Origin: JBASNZ01 sp049657775
GTDB taxonomy: Bacteria > Actinomycetota > Coriobacteriia > Anaerosomatales > Anaerosomataceae
Reading direction: 5' to 3'
Length of the DNA stretch: 23,925 nt
Assembly (NCBI GenBank): GCA_049657775.1
Contig: JBASNZ010000036.1
Location: forward strand, 1-23,925
Below the pieces are notes generated by a model that ran no database searches, was not told where the DNA came from, and saw only the letters and a program-made list of their open reading frames with translations. The position numbers were made by a program, and so were the translations under genes. How positions within the stretch are numbered: position 1 is the first letter of the stretch; the number at the start of each line of letters is the position of its first letter. Positions 12,807 to 23,089 of the stretch are shown piece after piece.

Positions 12807-13564
12807 TACCACTCCCCTCCCGCGTCGATCCTCGGCCGCTCACGTTTGGCGGTCAGGAACGCAAGGACCGAATCCATGTCGCGATTGACGATGCGGTCCC
12901 CGGGAAACCCGATCTCTTCCACAACCGAGAGTGCGTACGCCATCTCACCCACGAGCATGTGGAAGTGCGCGTCAGAGTTGATCGCGATGTGTGCGCCGGC
13001 GTCGCGCGCTGCCTCGGCGAACTCGCGCTCGCGCGCGAACGACGCATGCCGGCCGCTGCGCGGGTCGAACGAGTAGTTGTTGAGTTCGATGATCACGTTG
13101 TTCGCCACGCACGCAGCCACGACCACATCCAGCTCGATGGGGAACTCGTCCTCGTTTCCGGGGTGCGAGATCATGTCCACGTACGGGTTCTCGATCACGC
13201 GAAGCAGCGCATCGGTGTTGCGCGCGCGATCACAGTCGTCGTAGCCGCATTCTGGGTGCAGTCCGACGGCCACGAAATCGAGCATCTCGAGCATGCCATC
13301 GGGCAGGTCGATGCCGTTATCCGTATCCGGTACCGGGTTGGCCTCGCAGCCCTTGAGCAGGCGCACGCCCATCAGAACCGAGGGAACGACCTTCATGTTC
13401 CAGAAATGCCACAGGTGTGCGCCGCCGGGAACAGCCGGGCCGTGATCGGTGAGCGCTACCAGTTCCAGCCCTCGGACAGCCGCGGCGGCGGCGATCTCGG
13501 CTGCCGTTGAGTATGCGTGCCCGGACGCGACCGTGTGCGTGTGGAGATCGGCGAGGAGGCGCAC
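12806..13564 (-). CDS. PHP domain phosphatase/hydrolase (YcdX-like)
   Basis: 252 residues. The trinuclear metal set of YcdX-type PHP phosphoesterases can be read directly: H8 and H10 (DLHTHTVASGHAYS), H16, H41 (LTDHGP), E74 (KGCEAN), H103 (GLHPE), H134 (ISHPGN), D198 and H200 (NSDAH). The family removes phosphate from small molecules or nucleotides; the true substrate is unknown. Start: GTG at 13564, directly after the prfB TAG, with GGAGG seven bases upstream inside the prfB end. The stop TAA overlaps the next ATG. Its place between prfB and a membrane protein gives no clear hint about substrate; co-transcription with transketolase may point to sugar phosphates. Confidence 0.93.
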   Translation of the reverse strand: MRLLADLHTHTVASGHAYSTAAEIAAAAAVRGLELVALTDHGPAVPGGAHLWHFWNMKVVPSVLMGVRLLKGCEANPVPDTDNGIDLPDGMLEMLDFVAVGLHPECGYDDCDRARNTDALLRVIENPYVDMISHPGNEDEFPIELDVVVAACVANNVIIELNNYSFDPRSGRHASFAREREFAEAARDAGAHIAINSDAHFHMLVGEMAYALSVVEEIGFPGDRIVNRDMDSVLAFLTAKRERPRIDAGGEW

Positions 13565-14695
13565 CTACTCGCCTCCGCCCACGCTTGCCGCGATCTCGCC
13601 GGAGACGCGCCACCGATGGTAGCCGACAACGAACTCGTCGATCTCTCCCGCGAGCACCCGGTCGACCTGACTTGTCTCCACGCCCGAACGCAAGTCCTTG
13701 ACCATCTGATACGGATACAGCACATAGCTGCGGATCTGGCTGCCGAAGGAGATGTCCTTCTTCTCTCCCTTGAGCACCTCGATCTCGGCGAGTCGCTTCT
13801 CCTTCTCGATCTCGTAGAGCCGTGAGCGAAGGATCTTCATCGCGGTGTCTTTGTTCTTGAGCTGGCTCTTCTCGTTCTGACAGGTGACCACGGTTCCCGT
13901 GGGGATATGGGTGATACGGACGGCAGAGTCGGTCGTGTTGACCGACTGCCCACCAGGACCGCTCGATCGGTACACGTCGATGCGGAGATCCTCATCGCGA
14001 ATCTCGACTTCGACATCGTCGGGAAGCACCGGAAGTACCTCCACCTTGGCAAACGTGGTCTGGCGCCGTTTCTTCTCGTCAGTTGGTGAGATCCGCACGA
14101 GCCGATGAACGCCCGCCTCCGAGCAGAGCATGCCGTACGCGTTGCGTCCATGCACTGTGAACACAGCGCGGTCGATACCGAGTTCGATGCCCGCGGGCGC
14201 GTCATGGAGGTCGACCTTCCACTTCCGTGACTGGGCGTACTTGGTGATCATCTTCAGCAGCATCTCGGCCCAGTCCTGGGCCTCGAGCCCGCCCTGACCC
14301 GGGATGATCGTCACGATCGCGTCGCCGTGGTCGAACTCGCCCGAAAACCACGAAGCGAGTTCGATGTCGTTGACGCGCCTCGTGAGCGCCTTGAGTGACG
14401 CCTCGGCCTCCGCTGCAAGGTCCTCATCCTCGTCAGCAACCGCCAGCTCGTTTGCCACGTCGAGGTCGCCGATCTCGGCGACGATCTCCTCGTACGACGT
14501 GATCTCGTCTCGCATGCCGGCAGCGCTCGACATGACCTGCTGCGCAGAGTTGGGATCGTCCCAGAATCCGGGTTCCGACGACTTGCCCTCAAGCGCGGCC
14601 ACCTCGGCGCGCTTGGCGTCGAGGTGGAGGTACTCGCCGATGCGGGCAACACGCTCGCGCAGCGTCGCTATGTCGTTGGAGCGGTCCTGGATCAT
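13565..14695 (-). CDS. prfB: peptide chain release factor 2, no programmed frameshift
   Basis: 376 residues, read as one open frame. The first domain runs through PGFWDDPNSAQQVMSS. The PCRF core has GQGGLEAQDWAEMLLKM and the catalytic loop is SSGPGGQSVNTTDSAVRITH, with GGQ near residue 248. RF2 reads UGA and UAA. The usual +1 frameshift site near codon 26 (UGA after CUU) is absent: EYLHLDAKRAEVAALEGKSS is continuous, so the autoregulation known from E. coli cannot work here. The codon-recognition tripeptide is SPT (residues 203-205, in VRISPTDEKKRR) rather than the usual SPF. DEKKRRQTTF and the overall lineup identify RF2 rather than RF1. It is the first gene of a five-gene operon with a candidate promoter 60 bases upstream, and it lies beside secA, as in many bacteria. 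Confidence 0.96.
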   Translation of the reverse strand: MIQDRSNDIATLRERVARIGEYLHLDAKRAEVAALEGKSSEPGFWDDPNSAQQVMSSAAGMRDEITSYEEIVAEIGDLDVANELAVADEDEDLAAEAEASLKALTRRVNDIELASWFSGEFDHGDAIVTIIPGQGGLEAQDWAEMLLKMITKYAQSRKWKVDLHDAPAGIELGIDRAVFTVHGRNAYGMLCSEAGVHRLVRISPTDEKKRRQTTFAKVEVLPVLPDDVEVEIRDEDLRIDVYRSSGPGGQSVNTTDSAVRITHIPTGTVVTCQNEKSQLKNKDTAMKILRSRLYEIEKEKRLAEIEVLKGEKKDISFGSQIRSYVLYPYQMVKDLRSGVETSQVDRVLAGEIDEFVVGYHRWRVSGEIAASVGGGE

Positions 14696-14754
14696 CGTCT
14701 CAGCTCTGGAGGCGCGGAGAACAGCGCCGATCGATGGCTATAGTCAGCACACGG

Positions 14755-14760
14755 ATTGTA
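14755..14760 (-). promoter_or_regulatory. candidate extended -10 promoter for the prfB operon
   Basis: The minus strand reads TGC-TACAAT (14763 to 14755). Initiation near 14748 gives a leader of about 53 bases. It lies in the 147-base gap after the secA stop, so prfB likely has its own promoter. Confidence 0.5.
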
Positions 14761-14842
14761 GCATGCACGAACGCCGAATCGGGTCGTGGCGAGACCTAAT
14801 GCGGCACATCGAGGACGTGCGATGCGCAGCGCCGGGAGGGCG

Positions 14843-17599
<2,757 letters not shown>

Positions 17600-17648
17600 A
17601 ATAGTGGGACCTCACGAGGAGTCGAATGAACGGGCTTTGAGCACAGAG

Positions 17649-17654
17649 ATTCTA
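17649..17654 (-). promoter_or_regulatory. secA promoter, extended -10
   Basis: The minus strand reads TGTGC-TAGAAT; TTCAGA lies 16 bases upstream as a partial -35 (four of six consensus bases). Initiation near 17642 gives a 43-base leader to the secA ATG. Confidence 0.55.
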
Positions 17655-17689
17655 GCACAGGGCATGCCGTTCTGAACGTGAGAGACGAC

Positions 17690-17714
17690 CCGGGTGGCGC
17701 TATTGCGCCCCCGG
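17690..17714. terminator. GC-rich hairpin between DUF5317-like gene and secA
   Basis: CCGGGTGGCGC (17690-17700) and GCGCCCCCGG (17705-17714) pair over ten base pairs with one bulged T and a TATT loop. It lies about 210 bases past the stop of the DUF5317-like gene and just upstream of the secA promoter. There is no T-run on either side, so a role in ending read-through is possible but unproven. Confidence 0.35.
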
Positions 17715-17923
17715 ATCGCCCCGGAACCGTGGCCCCACCGGTCCGACCTCGCACCTTGATCCCTCGGTGCCCCTCAGGAGTCTCCCGTCTCCACACCATG
17801 CGATCGCGATACGAGCGCCGCTTCGTCCGAACGAGGAGACCGACCGAACCCGGTTCCACCGACCCGGATGTCCGAGCCGAGAACCACTGTACCGAGGCAG
17901 TCTAAACCGGCTCTGCCCAGAAC

Positions 17924-18469
17924 CTAACCGCCGACAACTCTCTTTCCGCGCATCGACGCGAAGATGCAGTAGCCGGCGCCGGTCATGAGAACGAAGTCCC
18001 CCACGCTGGCGATCCCGCGGTGCCACGAGGGTCCGGGAACCGGGATCACGTCCGCCAGGAATGGCGCGACCGTCGCTTCGGTGAGCTCCTCGTGGAGTAG
18101 GTCGAACTTGGGGGCGGGCCGATCCCCGTTGAGAATGGCGATGGCCGCCGGCGACACCGGCATGGCGGCGTTGAGGCCGATCGCAAGGAAGTTCATCGCG
18201 ATGCCGATGCCCGCCAGCAGGATCCCGGGAGTGAAACGGTTCCACAGTGCGAGCGCCACAAGCCCCGCCATGACGGCTAGCCACGCGGCGAGCGCGAGTG
18301 TGTGTGAAACGCCGAAACGGTTCGTCACTGACGGTATCGCGAGCTGGATGATGAGCAGCAAGAAGATGGCCGTCTCGCCGCGCAGACGCACGTCCCTGAG
18401 GTTGGAGAAAGAGCCCCTGGCAAGCAGGCCAGCAACCATCCCGAGCACTATGCCATCGAGCATCAGCAC
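17924..18469 (-). CDS. DUF5317-like membrane protein
   Basis: 181 residues. It has about five transmembrane helices: the N-terminus (LDGIVLGMVAGLLA), residues 35-50 (AIFLLLIIQLAIPS), 57-78, 82-104 (GILLAGIGIAMNFLAIGLNA) and near 155-170 (SVGDFVLMTGAGYCIF). NFLAIGLNAAMPVSPAAI followed by HRGIASVGDFVLMTGAGYCI is the pattern I associate with DUF5317. Function is unknown. Start GTG 18469 is chosen because GGGGAG lies six bases upstream; ATG 18463 (two codons later) is spaced too far. It starts 28 bases after the giant regulator's stop, so the two are probably co-transcribed. The frame extends to 18715 but that part overlaps the regulator. Confidence 0.78.
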   Translation of the reverse strand: MLMLDGIVLGMVAGLLARGSFSNLRDVRLRGETAIFLLLIIQLAIPSVTNRFGVSHTLALAAWLAVMAGLVALALWNRFTPGILLAGIGIAMNFLAIGLNAAMPVSPAAIAILNGDRPAPKFDLLHEELTEATVAPFLADVIPVPGPSWHRGIASVGDFVLMTGAGYCIFASMRGKRVVGG

Positions 18470-18497
18470 GAACGGCTCCCCACGTTGCTGGATCGCG

Positions 18498-21400
18498 TCA
18501 GATCGCCTCGGGAGACTCACGAGTCTCCATAGCAAGAATCTGTTCGTACAGCCGCTGAGTCTCAACTGAGGGATCGAGTCCCAGGTCCTCGGACAGTCTA
18601 CTTCGACACGTGAGGTATGTCTCGATTGCGCTGCTGCGCTGGCCCGCCATGATCTGATACCTGAGTGCCGCCTGATACAGGTCCTCGCGCCACCAGTCCT
18701 GGGCAAGGCCGGCACGTGCGAACCGAATCGCTACGTCGGCGCTGCCCGCCTCCCCTGCACTGTTGGCGGCCATCAGCATCGCGTCGCTGAACTCGTGGCG
18801 CAGTGCATCTCGCATCGTTGTAAACCAGTCGTCGTACAGATCCCCCGGCAGTAACTCGCCCTGGTACACCGACAAGATCCTCTCGGCCGCGGCGATGACC
18901 GCCGCCGTATCGGATGCTGCATTCGCTGAGCGCATAACCTCACACGCTGAGTAGAATTCATCGAGGTCGGTCGTAACAAGATCGGGAATGATGCGGCACA
19001 CGCCGGCCCGATGTTCCACGTACGGGCACTCCGTTTTGACTCCCGGAGCCAACGCCTTGCGCATGTGGCTCCAAATCACGTAGAAGTTGCTCTGTGCGCG
19101 CTCGAGAGGCAGTCCCGCCCACATGTGCTCGAACAGCACGTCTCGGGCGATGTCCTTCCCCCGCGAGACCACCATCATTGCGAACAGAAGCCGAGACTTG
19201 CGCTTGCACCAGGCTTTATCGGTGACGAAGCCCCACGGAGTCTCCACGCTGAGGCCGCCGAACACCTTGACCTTCAACGGCACCGGGGCGGATGTCTGCG
19301 CGATGAATTCCCGGCCGCGCTTCTTGCCGAGGACTCGCTCGGCCAGGCGCTCGTACTCGGCGTTCGACAGCAGTTCGCGGGCGAACATCAGGGCCCTTCG
19401 GGCATCGTCATCTAGGATCATCCGCAGCATGTGGGCCGGTAAGCGGTCCGCCGAGAGCGCTTTGGCGAACACGCCGAGAAGCCCCGGAAACGCCCTGATG
19501 TACATGGCGATCTGCCAATTGCTGCCCTCGGTGAGGATGTAGTCTGCGTGTTCGGCGATCCGTGCGACAGCCGCATCGCATTCATCGCGCCGACGCTCTA
19601 TCTCCGCGAGAATCATGTCCACGCGCAGGAGAAGGAAGCGCGACCGTGTCTCCTTGGCGGCCACGCCCATGGTCGCCAGTTCGTCCTCGACTAGCGCTGA
19701 GTCTCCCTGCGCCAGCCGACATGCAAGCGCCTCAAGGTGGCTTAGGTGTGCAACGAGTGCAACTCCCCGCGTACCTAGGTTCTCATAGGCCTCCTCGGCG
19801 TCGCGAAGGGCTCCATCCAGATTCCCCGCCGCTCTTTGCCAGGCAGAACGAAGCATCACGTGGGACCACGCGGCAAATTCGTCATGGAGGGAGAGTGATC
19901 CCGCAATGGCCTCTTCGACCAGAGCGTTAGCCCTCTCGTAGTCACCCATCCCTGCATAGTCGGCAGCGAGGCTGCCAGCGTAGCTCCACCGAAGGACGGA
20001 CATGCCGCGTTCTGAACACTCAAGAACCACCTGCTCAAGCAACGCCGAGCTTCTGGCCAGACGCGCCGATTCGCACTCAAGTACTCCGAGATTACCGCGC
20101 ATCTGCACACTCCAGCCAAAGGGTAGCCCTGGCAGCGTGATAGCTTTGTGCATCGTGCGGGCCGCAGATTTCACGTCGTTCAACAGGTATATCTGAGCAT
20201 ACGCAATGCAGCTTGATGTGAATGCGCGTGCGTCAGCGGAGACTCGAGCGTTGTCGACAAAGGGCACGGCTGCGCGTATGTGTTGATCTGCCAATTCGGC
20301 CTGGCCCAGTTGGGCGAGGCAACCCACGTAGTATCCATGGACCATGCAAAGTGCCTCGTCGTCGAGCGAAGCCATATCGAGGCTCGCAAGCGCTTCAACC
20401 ACGCATTCGTACCGCGCGAGGTCGTGATTCACACGCGCTTTCATCAGAAGCGCGTCCCTTTGGAGCGTCGGCTCATCAAGAGCCTGGATCAAGTCAAGCG
20501 CGACTTCCACCTTCTGCAGTGCATCATCCAACCTCTGGGTCTGCCGAAGAACCGCTGCATCGAGAATCAAGAGCCGCGGGTTATCGACGAAGCTTCTCGC
20601 TGGGAGCCTGTCGAGATAGCCCCGTAACGCTATGTATTCGCCACGAGCAAGAACATGATGCCCGACACGTTCCAGGTGTCGGGCAAGGTCGTCCATATTG
20701 CCTAGCCGGAGTAGTGTCTCGAACATTCGAGTACTCGCCCCCGGCGTGAACATCAACGCTTGTGCCGCGAGCACAATCTCCGCCCAGTCGTCCGCCAGCA
20801 TGGCGGTGGACTCCGGCGTAATCAGTGAATCGAAAGCCAGGTCATGAACTGAGAAGATTTCGCGACCTGCTTCATCGACCTCGATACGTAATAGAGGAAG
20901 CGCTTCAGCCAACTCGAGCAGGTCGGAACGGACACTTGCGCCGAATCCTCGTACACACGTGAGGTCGGAAACGCTCCCTCGGCCCATAATCGTCACGAGT
21001 AACAACAGCCGGCGCCTGGTAGGTGAGAGTGTGTTCACGGCGAGCGACTGTATGCACTTCATGAGTCCGGTAGGCAGATTGCGCTTCGTGTCGCTCGCGC
21101 CCGTGAGCGCTCGCGGATGGCGAGCCAACAGGCAGAACAGGCTGACCTGACCTCGAGATGTGCTCAGCAGGGTCTGTGTGTTTGCATGTGCATCAGATGA
21201 GTTGCCAGCATACGTCGCCAGAATCTCATCGGCCTCAAGAACATCGAGCGTGAGATCCGAGCGATCGACCATCATCACGTCCCCGCCAAACGGTAGGCAA
21301 CCCCAGCCAGTGGTGTCACGGGTAGTCACAACCAGGGCGCTGTCAGGATGCGTCGCTCGCCTAACCGTCTGCGCGAGATCCCAGATATCACGAAACCCGC

Positions 21401-21794
21401 ACCCTGAACCGACAGAATCAATGACTAGACAGAGAGGCTCACCCGCGAATCGAGACAAGTAGTCTTGGAATGAAGCTATTAATTCTGGCACTGTCGGCAA
21501 GTTGATGAAAGCTGCCATCGGCGTCGACCCAATGCGCCGCTCGCCAGTTGCAGTTCGCAGTATCGCCGAGAGCAGATCCTGCTGTGTCGCTGAACCCCCG
21601 CCGAGTTCGACCCAGAGGACCGACTTGAACATATCCAACTCGGAGAGCTGTCTTGCGAACACTGTCTTGCCATAGCCTGCTGGGGCAACCGCAACAACGA
21701 GCGCGGGCGCGTGGGTGCAATGTGTTTGCAGCAGGCGACAACGAAGCACGTCTCTCCGCCGTGTGAGAGACGCTTCCCGGCCGGATCGATCCAT
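18498..21794 (-). CDS. giant STAND-ATPase / TPR / SARP-type (BTAD) transcription regulator
   Basis: 1098 residues. N-terminus: a MalT/LuxR-like STAND ATPase with Walker A APAGYGKT (37-44) and a Walker B-like LCLVIDS near 120. Middle (about 330-800): helical TPR-like repeats, e.g. EYIALRGYLDRLPARSFVDN and MGDYERANALVEEAI. C-terminus: an OmpR-like winged helix (about 840-930, KVFGGLSVETPWG, then RAQSNFYVIWSHMRKAL) and a bacterial transcriptional activator domain (about 945-1090, YQGELLPGDLYDDWFTTMRD ... RSRLSEDLGLDPSVETQRLY). SARP-type proteins activate target genes; a STAND module suggests an ATP- and ligand-gated switch, but the ligand is unknown. Start ATG 21794 follows a G-rich ribosome site; an ATG at 21842 adds 16 unlikely residues. 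Base composition looks less GC-rich than the housekeeping genes. It is downstream of the HD genes and upstream of the DUF5317-like gene. Confidence 0.9.
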   Translation of the reverse strand: MDRSGREASLTRRRDVLRCRLLQTHCTHAPALVVAVAPAGYGKTVFARQLSELDMFKSVLWVELGGGSATQQDLLSAILRTATGERRIGSTPMAAFINLPTVPELIASFQDYLSRFAGEPLCLVIDSVGSGCGFRDIWDLAQTVRRATHPDSALVVTTRDTTGWGCLPFGGDVMMVDRSDLTLDVLEADEILATYAGNSSDAHANTQTLLSTSRGQVSLFCLLARHPRALTGASDTKRNLPTGLMKCIQSLAVNTLSPTRRRLLLLVTIMGRGSVSDLTCVRGFGASVRSDLLELAEALPLLRIEVDEAGREIFSVHDLAFDSLITPESTAMLADDWAEIVLAAQALMFTPGASTRMFETLLRLGNMDDLARHLERVGHHVLARGEYIALRGYLDRLPARSFVDNPRLLILDAAVLRQTQRLDDALQKVEVALDLIQALDEPTLQRDALLMKARVNHDLARYECVVEALASLDMASLDDEALCMVHGYYVGCLAQLGQAELADQHIRAAVPFVDNARVSADARAFTSSCIAYAQIYLLNDVKSAARTMHKAITLPGLPFGWSVQMRGNLGVLECESARLARSSALLEQVVLECSERGMSVLRWSYAGSLAADYAGMGDYERANALVEEAIAGSLSLHDEFAAWSHVMLRSAWQRAAGNLDGALRDAEEAYENLGTRGVALVAHLSHLEALACRLAQGDSALVEDELATMGVAAKETRSRFLLLRVDMILAEIERRRDECDAAVARIAEHADYILTEGSNWQIAMYIRAFPGLLGVFAKALSADRLPAHMLRMILDDDARRALMFARELLSNAEYERLAERVLGKKRGREFIAQTSAPVPLKVKVFGGLSVETPWGFVTDKAWCKRKSRLLFAMMVVSRGKDIARDVLFEHMWAGLPLERAQSNFYVIWSHMRKALAPGVKTECPYVEHRAGVCRIIPDLVTTDLDEFYSACEVMRSANAASDTAAVIAAAERILSVYQGELLPGDLYDDWFTTMRDALRHEFSDAMLMAANSAGEAGSADVAIRFARAGLAQDWWREDLYQAALRYQIMAGQRSSAIETYLTCRSRLSEDLGLDPSVETQRLYEQILAMETRESPEAI

Positions 21795-21798
21795 GATT

Positions 21799-21807
21799 CC
21801 CCCCCCC
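21799..21807 (-). promoter_or_regulatory. homopolymeric G9 ribosome-binding site of the giant regulator
   Basis: The minus strand reads CCAGGGGGGGGGAATCATGG: nine G, then AATC, then the ATG at 21794. The tract is the only Shine-Dalgarno candidate. A change in tract length would not alter the reading frame but would alter ribosome-site register. Confidence 0.55.
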
Positions 21808-21878
21808 TGGGAGATCCTGAGGGTGCATCGAATTACTAGCATGAATCATCAGCTATGGGAAGTGAACTCCGTGCATGC

Positions 21879-21884
21879 ATTGTA
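21879..21884 (-). promoter_or_regulatory. candidate -10 box for the giant regulator
   Basis: The minus strand reads GCAATACAATGC in the 107-base gap between the HD protein stop and the regulator start; the leader would be about 78 bases. No -35 and no TG extension, so this is a weak call. Read-through from the HD genes is equally possible. Confidence 0.28.
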
Positions 21885-21901
21885 TTGCGGGGCGAAACGT
21901 A

Positions 21902-23089
21902 CTAGGAGCGCACCTCCGTCGCGGCTATTACGCGGATAAGCTCACCAATTACCCGTCGCCGAACCTGTCCGCCTTCAGATGCGACCATCCGCTGGAGCGC
22001 GATCGTGCTCCCGTGTTTCGACCTCAACCGGTCGAAGTCAGAACAGACGCCAACTACAATGGCGCCCGTTGCGGGAGTCGGGTTGTCGGTCTCGTCAACG
22101 CAGTGGTGATCCGCAATGAGGGGGGCGACTGGGCTGAGAAAAGGAATCGATTCAACAATCCGCGCACCTCGGACAGCGTGCTCACCACCGAAATCTGCTT
22201 CCGCATGCCCAATACGGCCGAGGTCGTGCAGTAGGGCCGCGTAACCGAGTTGCTCCAAGCCAACTCCCGCCATCCCCAACCTTCGGCCGACAGCTATGGA
22301 GAGATCAGCGACCCGCCGCGCATGCCCCGCATCCGCAGGCCTATCCAACTCGGCCGCCTGCGCGAGCACTTCTATCGTCTCGGCGTATGCACGTCGAATG
22401 CGAAGATACAGATTGAGGCCGTTCTGAAGAATCAGTGTCATCAAGAGAGCAATCAGGAAAGCCCCCACTCCGAGGCTTGAGCTAACTCTCACCACTACTG
22501 CGGCCATCGCGATGTGCACGAGGTAGATGGACGCCAGGGGGCGAAAGACCGACACCACCCCTCGCGGTCCATCGGACGGTACGAGAATCCGCTGCTGGGT
22601 AGACACGGCGAACACATCGAGCGCCACGTATAGAACCCCCGCTGCAAGAACACCAAACAGGAGGCGTTCGCCCGTCTCTCCGCGACTCAGAATCACCGCA
22701 GGGTAGACCAGGGAAATCACGGCGATGCGACGTACGGTGCCCAGTAGGCGCTCACCCAGCGGAGAGCGAGCCCCGGACTCCCGAGGAACGAACACGTCTA
22801 CCAGACCGCTGAGAATACTCGACATCAGAATCGTTTCGATGTTCGTGAGCCAGAGCGCCGACAGGCCGACCATCTCATCGATACGGACCTCGTCACCGCG
22901 GGGCAGGCGCGTGCTGACAAGTCGAGTGAGACTGAAGGCCACTGCAAGCACAACCGTCCACAGCCGATTCGGTGGTTCGAGGTGACCCGGGTACGCCGTG
23001 ATTCCCACGACCGCGATTGAGAGAAGCAGCGCAAACAGATACGCCACGAGCGCTGCCATGCGCCCAATACTGGGAGGTCGAGTCACCAT
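21902..23089 (-). CDS. membrane HD-domain protein with degenerate HD-GYP
   Basis: 395 residues. The N-terminal 225 residues hold about six transmembrane helices (e.g. LVAYLFALLLSIAVVGITAY, GVLAAGVLYVALDVFAV, FLIALLMTLILQNGLNLYL). A cytoplasmic HD domain follows (about 235-390): H256 (HARRVADLS), H288-D289 (LLHDLGRIG), H304, H328-H329 (ADHH) and D351 are kept. The GYP loop normally after the third His (HxExxDGxGYP) is replaced by ADHHCVDETDNPTPATGA. Cyclic-di-GMP cleavage by HD-GYP needs that loop, so the domain may bind ligand or cleave something else. The linker and HD order parallel the next gene, suggesting duplication then divergence. The start ATG overlaps the upstream stop as TGATG, so the pair is coupled. 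Confidence 0.88.
   Translation of the reverse strand: MVTRPPSIGRMAALVAYLFALLLSIAVVGITAYPGHLEPPNRLWTVVLAVAFSLTRLVSTRLPRGDEVRIDEMVGLSALWLTNIETILMSSILSGLVDVFVPRESGARSPLGERLLGTVRRIAVISLVYPAVILSRGETGERLLFGVLAAGVLYVALDVFAVSTQQRILVPSDGPRGVVSVFRPLASIYLVHIAMAAVVVRVSSSLGVGAFLIALLMTLILQNGLNLYLRIRRAYAETIEVLAQAAELDRPADAGHARRVADLSIAVGRRLGMAGVGLEQLGYAALLHDLGRIGHAEADFGGEHAVRGARIVESIPFLSPVAPLIADHHCVDETDNPTPATGAIVVGVCSDFDRLRSKHGSTIALQRMVASEGGQVRRRVIGELIRVIAATEVRS

Larger units (their letters stand above)
17600..17923. other. 324-base gap upstream of secA
   Basis: No plausible gene. It holds the secA ribosome site and candidate promoter (17649-17654), a bulged GC-rich hairpin (17690-17714), and about 200 bases of GC-rich sequence with partial inverted repeats but no reading frame of natural composition. 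Confidence 0.6.

Noticed and set aside
14600..14640. RF2 frameshift site
   Set aside because: Looked for an in-frame UGA near codon 26 of prfB; the frame is continuous, so none is present.
17700..18284. 194-aa minus-strand reading frame
   Set aside because: Overlaps the DUF5317-like gene in another frame and runs into the intergenic hairpin; no natural composition.
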